Assembly (NCBI GenBank): GCA_937146805.1
Contig: CAKZRR010000022.1
Coordinates: forward strand, 1-41,629
Source of the DNA: an uncultured Owenweeksia sp.
GTDB lineage: Bacteria; Bacteroidota; Bacteroidia; Flavobacteriales; Schleiferiaceae
DNA length: 41,629 nt
Direction of reading: 5' to 3'
The notes beneath the pieces were generated by a model, which did no database searches, had not been told where the DNA came from, and was given only the letters and a program-made list of their open reading frames with translations. This document shows, one piece after another, positions 33,739 through 41,629 of the stretch; position 1 is the stretch's first letter, and every line of letters starts with the position of its first letter. A program made the position numbers and the translations under genes.

Positions 33739-36042
33739 ATGAAAAAGTACTATCCAAATTTATGTTCAGGAATCATCGTGATTCTTATGGCTCTTATCAT
33801 TCCTTTAGGGATGAATGCACAAACACCCTGCTCTGACTTTGAGATTCAATTTCTTAAAAAAAATGTAATGGCCTGTAATACCGATGTGGTGTTCCAGCTC
33901 ACTGAAGGGGGTGTGCAACCGCCCCCTAATGTTTCTAATATAGATTTGAATAGTACTTCAGGATTTACATATTCCAGTGAATACTATGACATGGGCACAG
34001 GTGAGTTTACCATATACGGTGTTTCCGTTACCGATTATTCGGGCTACGGCACTTTTACTGTAACAGTTCATCATGGCTTAGGCGATCCTTGCGAAATGAC
34101 TGGCCATATTGTTAAATGCTGTGAAAACGTTAATCCAGATTACATCATTGTAGATGAAGACCTAAACGATTATACGGCCGCCACCTCCTTTTCTGGAGAT
34201 GTTTTTGTTATGATGGGCGATGTAGGTTTTCAGGCCAATAGCTACTCTTTTACTGACTGTGACTTTTACCTTGGTCCCGATGCACAAATGCTTCCACAGG
34301 TAAATGCCGAACTTTATTTTAACTCTTGTAACCTAGATGCCTTTTGCGACTGCCGATGGGATCGCATTTTACTGGCTCATAACTCCAATGACCTTACCAT
34401 GGAAGACTGCTCCATAAAAGGAGCACTTAGAGCCATACATGCCACCGATGAAGTGCCGATTGAGATTGGTGATTTTAGTAAATTCACCAATAACTACCTT
34501 TCACTTTACCTACAAAACTTCACGGGTTCAGGTCCGTACAACGGTTCTTACCTAAAAACAGATGGAACTACCTTTGACATTACTGCCGACCCCGATATTG
34601 TTTACTGTTATGATGACTTGCAATCTCGGGTAAACATGGGTGCTATATGGTCTGCGGTATGCAATGGCACTAGCGATAAATCAATAGATATTTTTACTCG
34701 TCAATGTGATAATGTACATATTGGTCATGAAAGTTATTCACCTAATCAATTTAAAAACACCACCGCTTTTGATCGTACGGCAATTGCTATCAATAATTCC
34801 CAAACTTTTGTACGCAACAACGAGTTTTTCCCCGTATTGACAAATGTTTGTTCAAGCAACTCATCTAAAGTATTTATTGGAGGATCTGCGGCTCAGGGAA
34901 ATAGCTTTAAACAAGGGTTGGTACATATCGATCAGTCTTCAGCCATCATCAATAGAAACCTTTTTGATGGAGCGGATATAGTTTTTAAAAGACCCGTAGA
35001 TTTAACAGTTGCAACGGGTTATACTACCGGTTCTGAAATGTTGGAAAATGACTTTATTGAATGTGCTTGGTTAGCAGATGGAGCTGGAGGTAATATTACC
35101 TATTTTAGAATTGTAAATAACAGTTTTTTTGAGACCCAAGCAAAAATGCTCAATTTACCTTCTAACAGTAGCCTCTCTAAGAAACTTATTTTTCACTCTA
35201 ACTACTGCGAGACAAGCACCACTGCCTACCCAGCAGAAATACAGAATTGCCATGGGGTAACTTTTGCGAATAACCACTTGGAGAATCTAAGATATTATAC
35301 GCCCTATACAGGCAATGCCCTTGAATATGTGGGGGTACGTTGGCTAAGTACTAAAGACGCTACGGTGAGTAATAATTACCTCGAAAATTTTTCCCGCGGC
35401 TTTCAAGTAGAAGGCGATTGTAGAAATACCAATGTTGCGGTAGGCACCCAGTTTACTTGTAATCAGTTTGTAAACTGTTACCATGGGTTTTATTTTTCAG
35501 GCACAAGCTACATTCTAAATCAAGGTTCCTCAAGTAAAGCAAGCGATAATTACTTTAACTATTATTATGTTGGGGGTAGCTTCCCTTATGGGGCGCAACA
35601 TGAAGGGGCTGTTAATAGTTCAACAGTTTTGTATATGCGCGAACCTACGTCCTGCGCTGCTGGCTCCAAGCCCTACAGTAGCTCCTATTGCCTAGATGAG
35701 AGTGTGGGCAATTTTTCTATTCTAGGTAATGCTACACCTATTGCCTGTACTATGCCTCCAGATAACTCGGCTGTAAGCAATTATCCAAATGCAGAAGGCG
35801 GTGAGCCTATTGAGGTAGAAGATCAATTGGGGCTATACCCCAATCCATCCAGTGGTTGGGTGACTCTTAAGTTGCCCGAAAACCAGGAGTTATCACTTTT
35901 AAGAGTATTCGATAGACAAGGACGAGTGGTTCATTCCATTCATAATCCAGAAACAGGTATTCGTTTTAATGTTTCTGACTGGACCCCAGGCCTGTACCTA
36001 GTTAAAACAAACGGTTACACAGCTAAACTAATGGTAAAGTAG
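33739..36042 (+). CDS. Large secreted protein with T9SS type A sorting domain
   Basis: A 767-residue protein with a signal peptide (about 1-27, ending GMNAQ) and a C-terminal type A sorting domain (LGLYPNPSSGWVTLKLPEN, then GRVVHSI and WTPGLYLVKTNG, about 690-767) that sends it through the type IX secretion system. The middle, with many Asn and short repeated strands (VSNNYLENFSRGFQVEGD, FRIVNNSFFETQ), looks like a right-handed parallel beta-helix. A short Cys-containing beta domain follows the signal peptide. Surface or extracellular; ligand unknown. It lies 270 bp after the two-component genes. Confidence 0.85.
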   Translation: MKKYYPNLCSGIIVILMALIIPLGMNAQTPCSDFEIQFLKKNVMACNTDVVFQLTEGGVQPPPNVSNIDLNSTSGFTYSSEYYDMGTGEFTIYGVSVTDYSGYGTFTVTVHHGLGDPCEMTGHIVKCCENVNPDYIIVDEDLNDYTAATSFSGDVFVMMGDVGFQANSYSFTDCDFYLGPDAQMLPQVNAELYFNSCNLDAFCDCRWDRILLAHNSNDLTMEDCSIKGALRAIHATDEVPIEIGDFSKFTNNYLSLYLQNFTGSGPYNGSYLKTDGTTFDITADPDIVYCYDDLQSRVNMGAIWSAVCNGTSDKSIDIFTRQCDNVHIGHESYSPNQFKNTTAFDRTAIAINNSQTFVRNNEFFPVLTNVCSSNSSKVFIGGSAAQGNSFKQGLVHIDQSSAIINRNLFDGADIVFKRPVDLTVATGYTTGSEMLENDFIECAWLADGAGGNITYFRIVNNSFFETQAKMLNLPSNSSLSKKLIFHSNYCETSTTAYPAEIQNCHGVTFANNHLENLRYYTPYTGNALEYVGVRWLSTKDATVSNNYLENFSRGFQVEGDCRNTNVAVGTQFTCNQFVNCYHGFYFSGTSYILNQGSSSKASDNYFNYYYVGGSFPYGAQHEGAVNSSTVLYMREPTSCAAGSKPYSSSYCLDESVGNFSILGNATPIACTMPPDNSAVSNYPNAEGGEPIEVEDQLGLYPNPSSGWVTLKLPENQELSLLRVFDRQGRVVHSIHNPETGIRFNVSDWTPGLYLVKTNGYTAKLMVK

Positions 36043-36078
36043 TTAGCCTAGTTTTTGGCTGTTAATGCCGCTAACTAT

Positions 36079-36119
36079 CAACACCAGTCATTCTGTAAAA
36101 AATAGGATGACTGGTGTTG
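36079..36119 (+). terminator. Hairpin terminator after the T9SS type A gene
   Basis: A 13-bp perfect stem (CAACACCAGTCAT with ATGACTGGTGTTG) with a 15-base loop. A T-rich stretch follows. Confidence 0.7.
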
Positions 36120-36191
36120 ATGTTTAATTCGATTTTTTTGCCTTTGTGTATCTAGACCTTTGTGTATAAAGCTTTTCCAGCGTAATTTTCT

Positions 36192-36199
36192 TATATTTG
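36192..36199 (+). promoter_or_regulatory. -7 element for the first T9SS type B paralogue
   Basis: TATATTTG matches TAnnTTTG exactly, 42 bp before the ATG at 36242. The second paralogue, 16 bp after the first, has no such element, so both are probably read from here. Confidence 0.4.
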
Positions 36200-36241
36200 A
36201 ATAGAACTCTCCACCTGATATATCCCAAAAGAGATTTTAAA

Positions 36242-38119
36242 ATGCCGCGAACATTCTTCTTACTCCTGTTATTCTGCTGCTCCACTTCTGCTGTGGCGCA
36301 AAACTTGGTACTCAACCACGATTTTTCGTCCCTTAAAAATTGTTTGGATCGTAGATTTCTCTCTCATGGAGCGGCTCCTCCTTTTTCGGGCACCTATGCG
36401 CCTTTTAATGATTATATAGATCAATTTAACGATTGGTTTACACCCCCTGAACAAGGTTATCCTATTTGGCAAAATCGTGTACAGCAATCTTATATGGCAC
36501 ATCATAAAAATTGTCCCAACGCTGCAATTGACAGTGTAGTTTATGTGCCTTGGGATCCTACATATTGCTTTAATCTCTTTCCAACCTATATGCCACCTCC
36601 TGTGGAAGGCAATGGCTATGCAGGACTGATTTTAATGGACACTTTTCAACTAAAACCTTGGGTTCAGCATGGTTTTATACCTGAATGTGATAGTACTAAA
36701 CCTTTTACTGCCACCAATTCAGGAGGTTTATATTATGATTACCGAGGCGTTCAAAACTTTTTAGAGACTAAACTAAATCAGCCATTACAAGCTGGTGAAG
36801 ACTACACGATTGAATTTTATACCATCCGAAGAGCTATCAACTTTTATTCTACAAAAGATATTGGAGCCTATGTTAGTCAAGACACTTTTAAATACGAGGA
36901 TTATCAAAACCAAACCATTGTGCCGCAGGCAATAGCTGCCGATTCGATTTACAATGATAAAAACACTTATCAGCAATGGACTCATGTCAGCGGTTCCTTC
37001 AATGCCCAAGGAGGGGAAAAATTTTTGACTATTGGAAATTTCAACAATTATAATAATCTTTCAACTCCATATCCTACGGCTTTTTATATACCTACACCTC
37101 ATCCAGCTTATCATGCTCCTTGGCAGTTGCGAACCCCAGCGGACTATTTCTTCGATGCCGTCTATCTCTACAAATCTTCCGATTCCCTCTTTTCGGTAAA
37201 CCTTCCGGCAGATACGGTGCTGTGTGCAGGAGATTCTTTAGAGATTTTTGCCAACCACACCAATACCTTTAAAATACAGGCCACTAAAACCTTTAGGTGG
37301 AGTACTGGCAGCACCGATAGCAGCATTACCATTGGCAGTCCCGGTACCTATTGGCTAGAGGTAGCCTACAACAACCGCTGGCGGCAATACGATACCATTG
37401 TAGTAGATTATTACCCCTCCTACCAAAGCGGCCTACCTAATGACACCCTAATTTGCGAAGGCAGCAGCCTTGCCCTGCAAGTACCTGCACAGCCAGGCGT
37501 AAGCCACCAATGGAGCAACGGCAGCACAGCCAACTATACCACCATAAACTTAGCTGGCAACTATACCCTGCAAAGTTTTACGCCTTGCGATACGCTTACC
37601 GATAGCATTGCGCTAAGTTATTTCCCCAAAGAAACACTACGCCTGCCCGCAGATACTATACTGTGCAACCAACAGCCAATAACACTCACTGCCAACCTTA
37701 TAGCTGGTGCCAACTACCTTTGGAGCAATGGCAGCACAGGCCCCGTGGCCACCTACGTGCAGGGCGGCACAGCCACCCTTACCGTAAATACCCGCTGCGA
37801 TACCCTTACGGCCACTACCAAAATAGAAGAAAACGATTGCCAAGATGAAGAGGTGTACATACCCAACAGCTTTACACCTAACGGTGATGGCCTTAACGAT
37901 ACCTGGCAAATAGCCAACCTACCACCCCTAAACACCCTGCACATTGCCAACCGATGGGGACAAATACTCTTTGAGGCATCGCCCTACCAAAACAACTGGG
38001 AAGGCACCAGCAAAGACGGTAGCAAAGTACCAAACGGTATGTATGTATACCGACTAACCTACCAATGGCGAAACCGAGAGGTGCGCGCATACGGGTGGAT
38101 TAATGTAATGCGCCCGTAG
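36242..38119 (+). CDS. T9SS type B (gliding-motility-type C-terminus) surface protein, paralogue 1
   Basis: A 625-residue protein from the ATG at 36242 (MPRTFFLLLLFCCSTSAVAQ, signal peptide). Residues 20-300 form a jelly-roll-like domain (NLVLNHDFSSLKNC ... WTHVSGSFNAQGGEKFLTIG) that recalls carbohydrate-binding folds. Three Ig/PKD-like repeats follow, each with a phrase like LPADTVLCAGDSLEI or YLWSNGSTGPVATY. The last 90 residues are the gliding-motility-associated C-terminal domain (IPNSFTPNGDGLNDTWQI, then IANRWGQILFE and VPNGMYVYRL), the type B T9SS signal. Bases 37145-37936 are identical to 39048-39839 in paralogue 2. Confidence 0.87.
   Translation: MPRTFFLLLLFCCSTSAVAQNLVLNHDFSSLKNCLDRRFLSHGAAPPFSGTYAPFNDYIDQFNDWFTPPEQGYPIWQNRVQQSYMAHHKNCPNAAIDSVVYVPWDPTYCFNLFPTYMPPPVEGNGYAGLILMDTFQLKPWVQHGFIPECDSTKPFTATNSGGLYYDYRGVQNFLETKLNQPLQAGEDYTIEFYTIRRAINFYSTKDIGAYVSQDTFKYEDYQNQTIVPQAIAADSIYNDKNTYQQWTHVSGSFNAQGGEKFLTIGNFNNYNNLSTPYPTAFYIPTPHPAYHAPWQLRTPADYFFDAVYLYKSSDSLFSVNLPADTVLCAGDSLEIFANHTNTFKIQATKTFRWSTGSTDSSITIGSPGTYWLEVAYNNRWRQYDTIVVDYYPSYQSGLPNDTLICEGSSLALQVPAQPGVSHQWSNGSTANYTTINLAGNYTLQSFTPCDTLTDSIALSYFPKETLRLPADTILCNQQPITLTANLIAGANYLWSNGSTGPVATYVQGGTATLTVNTRCDTLTATTKIEENDCQDEEVYIPNSFTPNGDGLNDTWQIANLPPLNTLHIANRWGQILFEASPYQNNWEGTSKDGSKVPNGMYVYRLTYQWRNREVRAYGWINVMRP
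37145..37936 (+). repeat. 792-bp perfect repeat, copy 1 (pairs with 39048-39839)
   Basis: Every base I compared between 37145-37936 and 39048-39839 is the same, at a constant offset of 1903 bp. Flanking sequence inside the same genes is clearly diverged, so the block was homogenised or copied recently. Confidence 0.9.
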
Positions 38120-38135
38120 TTAGAAAAATTGAAAC

Positions 38136-40022
38136 ATGCTAAGATCATTCTTCTTACTCCTATTATTCTCCTGTTCTACTTCTGCTTTGGCGCAGAACTT
38201 AGTGCTCAACCATGACTTTTCCAGCCTCAAAAACTGTTTGGATCGCAGATGGGGCTCCGATGTTGCCGCTCCTCCTTTTACAGGCACTTATGCCGATGCC
38301 AATAATTATGCCGATCAATTCCACAACTGGTTCTCAGCACCTGAATCCGTCTATCCCATCTGGCAAAACAGAAAATCGGTGTCGTATGTAGCTCATCATA
38401 AAAATTGTCCCACAGCCCCTATTGATAGTGCAGTGGGCGTTCCGGGAGATTTGCAAAATTGTGTTACCTACACTCTTCCAACTTACTTCCCTAAACCGAA
38501 GGAAGGAACAGGATACGCTGGGCTGCGACTTTTAGATACTATTCAAAGTCAATATTTTAATTTTTATGGCTTCACCTATGCTACGATTCCCTGTGGACCC
38601 AAATCAAGTCTAATTTGGATTCCTGAAACGAATTTTGCGATGGACGATGTTATCAGCCGGAACTTTTTAGAAACCAAGTTACAGTCACCCTTGCAACAAG
38701 GAGAGGACTATACTTTAGAATTTTACACTGTAAAATGGCCCAGAAGTGGTTATACCACGGGTGATATGGGAGCCTATGTTAGCCAAGACACCTTTAAATA
38801 TTTTGATTACCGCCAGCAAACCATTGTACCTCAGGTAATGGCGCAGGATAGCGTATTTAACGATGCCTCCAATTACCAACAATGGACTCATGTAAAGGGT
38901 TCTTTTATGGCTCAGGGAGGAGAACAATTTCTTACCCTAGGTAATTTTACCAATTATAACTTAGGAGGCACCTTTAAACAGGTTTATATGACTTACACGG
39001 ATACTGCTTGGGGTTCCGCTTATTATAACCTTCGTTTACCAGAAGATTATTTCTTCGATGCCGTCTATCTCTACAAATCTTCCGATTCCCTCTTTTCGGT
39101 AAACCTTCCGGCAGATACGGTGCTGTGTGCAGGAGATTCTTTAGAGATTTTTGCCAACCACACCAATACCTTTAAAATACAGGCCACTAAAACCTTTAGG
39201 TGGAGTACTGGCAGCACCGATAGCAGCATTACCATTGGCAGTCCCGGTACCTATTGGCTAGAGGTAGCCTACAACAACCGCTGGCGGCAATACGATACCA
39301 TTGTAGTAGATTATTACCCCTCCTACCAAAGCGGCCTACCTAATGACACCCTAATTTGCGAAGGCAGCAGCCTTGCCCTGCAAGTACCTGCACAGCCAGG
39401 CGTAAGCCACCAATGGAGCAACGGCAGCACAGCCAACTATACCACCATAAACTTAGCTGGCAACTATACCCTGCAAAGTTTTACGCCTTGCGATACGCTT
39501 ACCGATAGCATTGCGCTAAGTTATTTCCCCAAAGAAACACTACGCCTGCCCGCAGATACTATACTGTGCAACCAACAGCCAATAACACTCACTGCCAACC
39601 TTATAGCTGGTGCCAACTACCTTTGGAGCAATGGCAGCACAGGCCCCGTGGCCACCTACGTGCAGGGCGGCACAGCCACCCTTACCGTAAATACCCGCTG
39701 CGATACCCTTACGGCCACTACCAAAATAGAAGAAAACGATTGCCAAGATGAAGAGGTGTACATACCCAACAGCTTTACACCTAACGGTGATGGCCTTAAC
39801 GATACCTGGCAAATAGCCAACCTACCACCCCTAAACACCTTGCACATTGCCAACCGATGGGGACAAATACTCTTTGAGGCTTCGCCCTACCAAAACAACT
39901 GGAACGGAACCGACAAACACAACAACTTAGTACCAAACGGTATGTATGTATACCGGCTAACCTACCAATGGCGAAACCGAGAGGTGCGCGCATACGGGTG
40001 GATTAATGTAATGCGACCGTAG
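38136..40022 (+). CDS. T9SS type B surface protein, paralogue 2
   Basis: A 628-residue protein with the same design as paralogue 1: signal peptide (MLRSFFLLLLFSCSTSALAQ), jelly-roll-like N-terminal domain, three Ig/PKD-like repeats, type B sorting domain. The N-terminal 300 residues are only partly alike (shared NLVLNHDFSSLKNCLDRR, AYVSQDTFKY and TIVPQ, but many substitutions and indels), while from YFFDAVYLYKSSDSLF on the two are nearly identical. A short block just before the last 30 residues (WNGTDKHNNLVPNG against WEGTSKDGSKVPNG) differs again. Co-transcribed with paralogue 1 (16-bp gap). Confidence 0.87.
   Translation: MLRSFFLLLLFSCSTSALAQNLVLNHDFSSLKNCLDRRWGSDVAAPPFTGTYADANNYADQFHNWFSAPESVYPIWQNRKSVSYVAHHKNCPTAPIDSAVGVPGDLQNCVTYTLPTYFPKPKEGTGYAGLRLLDTIQSQYFNFYGFTYATIPCGPKSSLIWIPETNFAMDDVISRNFLETKLQSPLQQGEDYTLEFYTVKWPRSGYTTGDMGAYVSQDTFKYFDYRQQTIVPQVMAQDSVFNDASNYQQWTHVKGSFMAQGGEQFLTLGNFTNYNLGGTFKQVYMTYTDTAWGSAYYNLRLPEDYFFDAVYLYKSSDSLFSVNLPADTVLCAGDSLEIFANHTNTFKIQATKTFRWSTGSTDSSITIGSPGTYWLEVAYNNRWRQYDTIVVDYYPSYQSGLPNDTLICEGSSLALQVPAQPGVSHQWSNGSTANYTTINLAGNYTLQSFTPCDTLTDSIALSYFPKETLRLPADTILCNQQPITLTANLIAGANYLWSNGSTGPVATYVQGGTATLTVNTRCDTLTATTKIEENDCQDEEVYIPNSFTPNGDGLNDTWQIANLPPLNTLHIANRWGQILFEASPYQNNWNGTDKHNNLVPNGMYVYRLTYQWRNREVRAYGWINVMRP
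39048..39839 (+). repeat. 792-bp perfect repeat, copy 2 (pairs with 37145-37936)
   Basis: Second copy of the block; it covers the end of the N-terminal domain, the Ig/PKD-like repeats and the first part of the type B sorting domain. The first difference downstream is a silent C/T at 37937/39840. Confidence 0.9.
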
Positions 40023-40026
40023 TTAG

Positions 40027-40158
40027 AATATAGGCAATTTTAAAGCCGTATCTCAGTATTACGAGGACCCCGAGCGCAAACAACGTTGCACCTACGAGGG
40101 GCTTTTAAAAGTAGATGGCAAAATAATAGGGCAGCAAAAATTAATGATAAAACACTAA
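40027..40158 (+). pseudogene. 3' remnant of an unidentified gene
   Basis: An open frame with no start codon, beginning right after the paralogue 2 stop: GNFKAVSQYYEDPERKQRC, then TYEGLLKVDGKIIGQQ and KLMIKH before TAA (40156-40158). The composition is protein-like, and YYED...EGLLKVDGK recalls MORN/YwqK-type repeats, though that is a weak guess. It looks like the tail of a gene cut off when the downstream end of the T9SS gene arrived. Confidence 0.45.
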
Positions 40159-40232
40159 TTTTAGACTTGTGTGCTAAAAAAATAGGAGGCTACTAATAAA
40201 GCGGGGCCACGCACAATCATTTACAAATACTA

Positions 40233-40394
40233 TTAGGCAGTAGCCACCTCAAACAAGCCATAAAACACCGCCAACCAAAGTAGCCCTTTTACCAAAAAAA
40301 AGGAAAATAGCAATAAGCCCACTTTCCAACCTTCTTTTTCAATAAGGCCTTTAAAGCCTGCTTCTTTATAAATTGCTTTGTATCGTTTTAACAT
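40233..40394 (-). CDS. 53-residue single-helix membrane protein next to rnpB
   Basis: MLKRYKAIYKEAGFKGLIEK, then EGWKVGLLLFSFFLVKGLLW, then LAVFYGLFEVATA. A basic amphipathic N-terminal helix of about 24 residues precedes one long or two short membrane helices. I recall similar short proteins (YK-LYK-GGFK-LLKE-GWK) in other Bacteroidota, which supports it as real, but no function is known. It starts 18 bp after the RNase P RNA end on the same strand. Confidence 0.6.
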   Translation of the reverse strand: MLKRYKAIYKEAGFKGLIEKEGWKVGLLLFSFFLVKGLLWLAVFYGLFEVATA

Positions 40395-40411
40395 GGTATT
40401 AAAATAAATAG

Positions 40412-40757
40412 CAACAGGTCTATAAGCCAGATTCTGTCTCCAATATAAATTAGAGCCTTATCATTTATCTACGCTGCCTACCCTCCAAGTTTGGGCGAGA
40501 AACCCTCAAGCCTTGGTTTACATGGCATTTCAACCCGCGAGGTTTACCCTGCCTACGCTGTTACCAGCATAGCGGTGAGCTCTTACCTCACCTTTTCACC
40601 CTTACTCCGATAGCTATCGGGGCGGTATATTTTCTGCGGCACTATCTGGCAATATCGGTTTTACCGAAACCTCCTCCACTTTCATAGAGCATGGTACCCT
40701 TTGTTGTCCGGACTTTCCTCCCTTTTTACTAAAAAGAGCGATAAGGCGACCTGTTCA
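40412..40757 (-). ncRNA. rnpB: RNase P RNA (bacterial class A)
   Basis: The RNA part of RNase P, which cuts the 5' leader from tRNA precursors. On the minus strand the 5' end AACAGGTCGCC pairs with the 3' end GACCTGTT (helix P1). The conserved block GAGGAAAGTCCGG is at 40708-40720, and the 3' signature ACAGAATCTGGCTTATAGACC is at 40417-40437. About 346 bases, a normal length. A well-placed promoter lies directly upstream. Confidence 0.93.
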
Positions 40758-40761
40758 TTTG

Positions 40762-40792
40762 CAAAGCTAGTTCTTATAAATCCACTAAACAA
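40762..40792 (-). promoter_or_regulatory. rnpB promoter
   Basis: On the minus strand TTG (40790-40792), 20-bp spacer, TAGCTTTG (40762-40769), an exact TAnnTTTG. The predicted start, about 5 bases downstream, coincides with the RNase P RNA 5' end. Confidence 0.6.
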
Positions 40793-40801
40793 TAGTAATG
40801 G

Positions 40802-41305
40802 CTACCAAAGATCAACTTCTGTTGCCCCTGCTCCATATTTTAAAAAACTGGCATCGTAAAAACTGATATTTTCAATTCCTGTAAGCCAATTATGTAATTC
40901 ATAACGAAGTTTGCCTTCTCCTACCCCATGAATATAAATGAGTTTAATTGCTTTTGCTTTTCTTGCTTTTTTCAGGGCCTTTTCAGCTTCTACCATTTGA
41001 ATTTGCAACATATCATAATTGCTCATTCCCCTGGTATTTTCTACCAATTGATGGATATGTAAATCCATTTCCTGGATTCCTCTGTCTTTAAAAGGCAATT
41101 TTTTAGTTTCTCGTTTTGAAGGACCATCCTTTATGGAAACTGAGGATACTTCAATCGTTTGGCTTTTAATAATCTCATTCATATTAAACCAATTGTCAAA
41201 GCCACTTTCATCTTCAACCAATACTTGATCATCCTTAATGCGCTTAATGGTCGCAGAACCTACCGCATCCAAAAAAGAAACCTTATCACCAATATTAAAA
41301 TCCAT
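40802..41305 (-). CDS. Smr-domain protein
   Basis: A 167-residue protein. Residues 1-45 form a small SH3-like beta barrel (FNIGDKVSFLDAVGSATIKR, then DDQVLVEDESGF), as in DUF2027-type proteins. After a charged linker, a C-terminal Smr domain (about 80-167) has MDLHIHQLVE, then IYIHGVGEGKLRYEL and the end FLKYGAGATEVDLW. Smr domains are related to the MutS2 C-terminus and can cut nucleic acids, including ribosome-bound mRNA; here the usual LDLHG reads MDLHIH and the HGxGxGxLR motif is intact. The ATG at 41305 follows a -7 element by 4 bp. Confidence 0.85.
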   Translation of the reverse strand: MDFNIGDKVSFLDAVGSATIKRIKDDQVLVEDESGFDNWFNMNEIIKSQTIEVSSVSIKDGPSKRETKKLPFKDRGIQEMDLHIHQLVENTRGMSNYDMLQIQMVEAEKALKKARKAKAIKLIYIHGVGEGKLRYELHNWLTGIENISFYDASFLKYGAGATEVDLW

Positions 41306-41309
41306 AGGG

Positions 41310-41317
41310 CAAAAATA
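41310..41317 (-). promoter_or_regulatory. -7 element abutting the Smr gene start (leaderless?)
   Basis: TATTTTTG on the minus strand matches TAnnTTTG and ends 4 bp before the ATG at 41305. It lies within the T run of the upstream terminator, so the same bases may serve both. Confidence 0.45.
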
Positions 41318-41349
41318 AAAATCCCCCTTCTGAAAACAGAAGGGGGATT
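41311..41349 (-). terminator. Terminator of the T9SS gene at the right edge
   Basis: AATCCCCCTTCTG, loop, CAGAAGGGGGATT (41320-41349), a 13-bp perfect stem, followed on the minus strand by a T-rich run. Confidence 0.9.
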
Positions 41350-41377
41350 CATTTATTTAAGAATTACTTAATGTAAT

Positions 41378-41629
41378 TTATCTCTTAATAATTCTACGTT
41401 GAACGGATAAGTCTCCACTTTCAACTTTAAGAACATAAGTTCCTTTAGCAAGGTGACTGATATCCAATTGGCTATCATATTTACCACCAATCAAATTAGA
41501 CTCATTGATTAACATAATAGTTTTTCCTGTAAGATCTAATACGCTAATTACAGCAGCACTAGCTTCAGACTCAAAACTAAGGTTCATCAATCCAACAGTT
41601 GGATTTGGATACAATTGCATACTTCTACC
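41378..41629 (-). CDS. C-terminal end of a T9SS type A secreted protein (partial)
   Basis: Only the last 83 residues lie in the window; the frame is open to the edge (GRS before MQLYPNP). It is a typical type A sorting domain: LYPNPTVGLMNLSF, then ISVLDLTGKTIM, then ISHLAKGTYVLKVESG and a basic end (RRIIKR). The Met at 41620 is internal, not a start. The main body lies beyond the right edge. A strong terminator follows its stop. Confidence 0.85.
   Translation of the reverse strand, partial: GRSMQLYPNPTVGLMNLSFESEASAAVISVLDLTGKTIMLINESNLIGGKYDSQLDISHLAKGTYVLKVESGDLSVQRRIIKR

Noticed and set aside
37637-37909. Long minus-strand frames inside the T9SS paralogues (repeated at 39540-39812)
   Set aside because: Shadows of the forward reading frame. 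They appear twice only because the DNA is duplicated.

Overview
The window is chromosomal DNA from a member of the Bacteroidota, most likely a marine or freshwater Flavobacteriales-type organism; I cannot name the genus. The signs are: proteins with type IX secretion (T9SS) type A tails and gliding-motility-type (type B) tails; an ECF sigma/FecR/STN-TonB receptor/DUF4249 locus; many promoters with the Bacteroidota -7 element TAnnTTTG; a monomeric NADP isocitrate dehydrogenase; and a DnaX without the usual zinc cysteines.

Layout. 1-2640 is an accessory stretch of small orphan genes bounded by repeats that behave like integron attC sites: the start of a unit is the reverse complement of its end. 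2656-4959 (minus) is rimO-ftsY. 5059-8074 is a secreted M48 metallopeptidase followed 4 bp later by an outer-membrane-type protein. 8164-9266 (minus) is rpsF-rpsR-rplI. 9388-11800 (minus) holds a ChbG/YdjC deacetylase, a membrane protein that appears frameshifted, and a DUF2071 protein. 11914-13691 is dnaX with a slippery A10 run that would give short (gamma) and long (tau) products. 13783-16005 is monomeric isocitrate dehydrogenase. 16060-23063 is a mixed region: a decayed copy of the 5' end of an M15 peptidase gene, membrane proteins, a seven-bladed propeller lipoprotein, the intact M15 peptidase, an MFS transporter, a YhcG-type PDDEXK nuclease and a Crp/Fnr regulator.

23200-28654 is a cell-surface signalling and uptake operon: ECF sigma factor, small lipoprotein, FecR anti-sigma factor, TonB-dependent receptor with an STN domain, and DUF4249 lipoprotein. 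Then come a small membrane protein, trxB (minus) and tRNA-Pro(GGG). 30551-33468 encodes a small acidic protein, a TPR-containing histidine kinase and a LuxR-type response regulator. It is followed by a large T9SS type A protein (33739-36042) and two tandem T9SS type B paralogues (36242-38119 and 38136-40022) whose C-terminal halves share 792 identical bases while their N-terminal halves have diverged. The right end carries a gene remnant, a 53-residue membrane protein gene not previously obvious, the RNase P RNA gene (minus), a Smr-domain protein and the end of another T9SS protein.

The points most worth a second look are the attC-like cassette array, the dnaX recoding site, the gene-converted T9SS paralogues, the -7 elements that abut start codons (leaderless dnaX and Smr gene), and several genes that look broken at homopolymer runs. 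All function calls come from reading motifs by eye; no database search was made.
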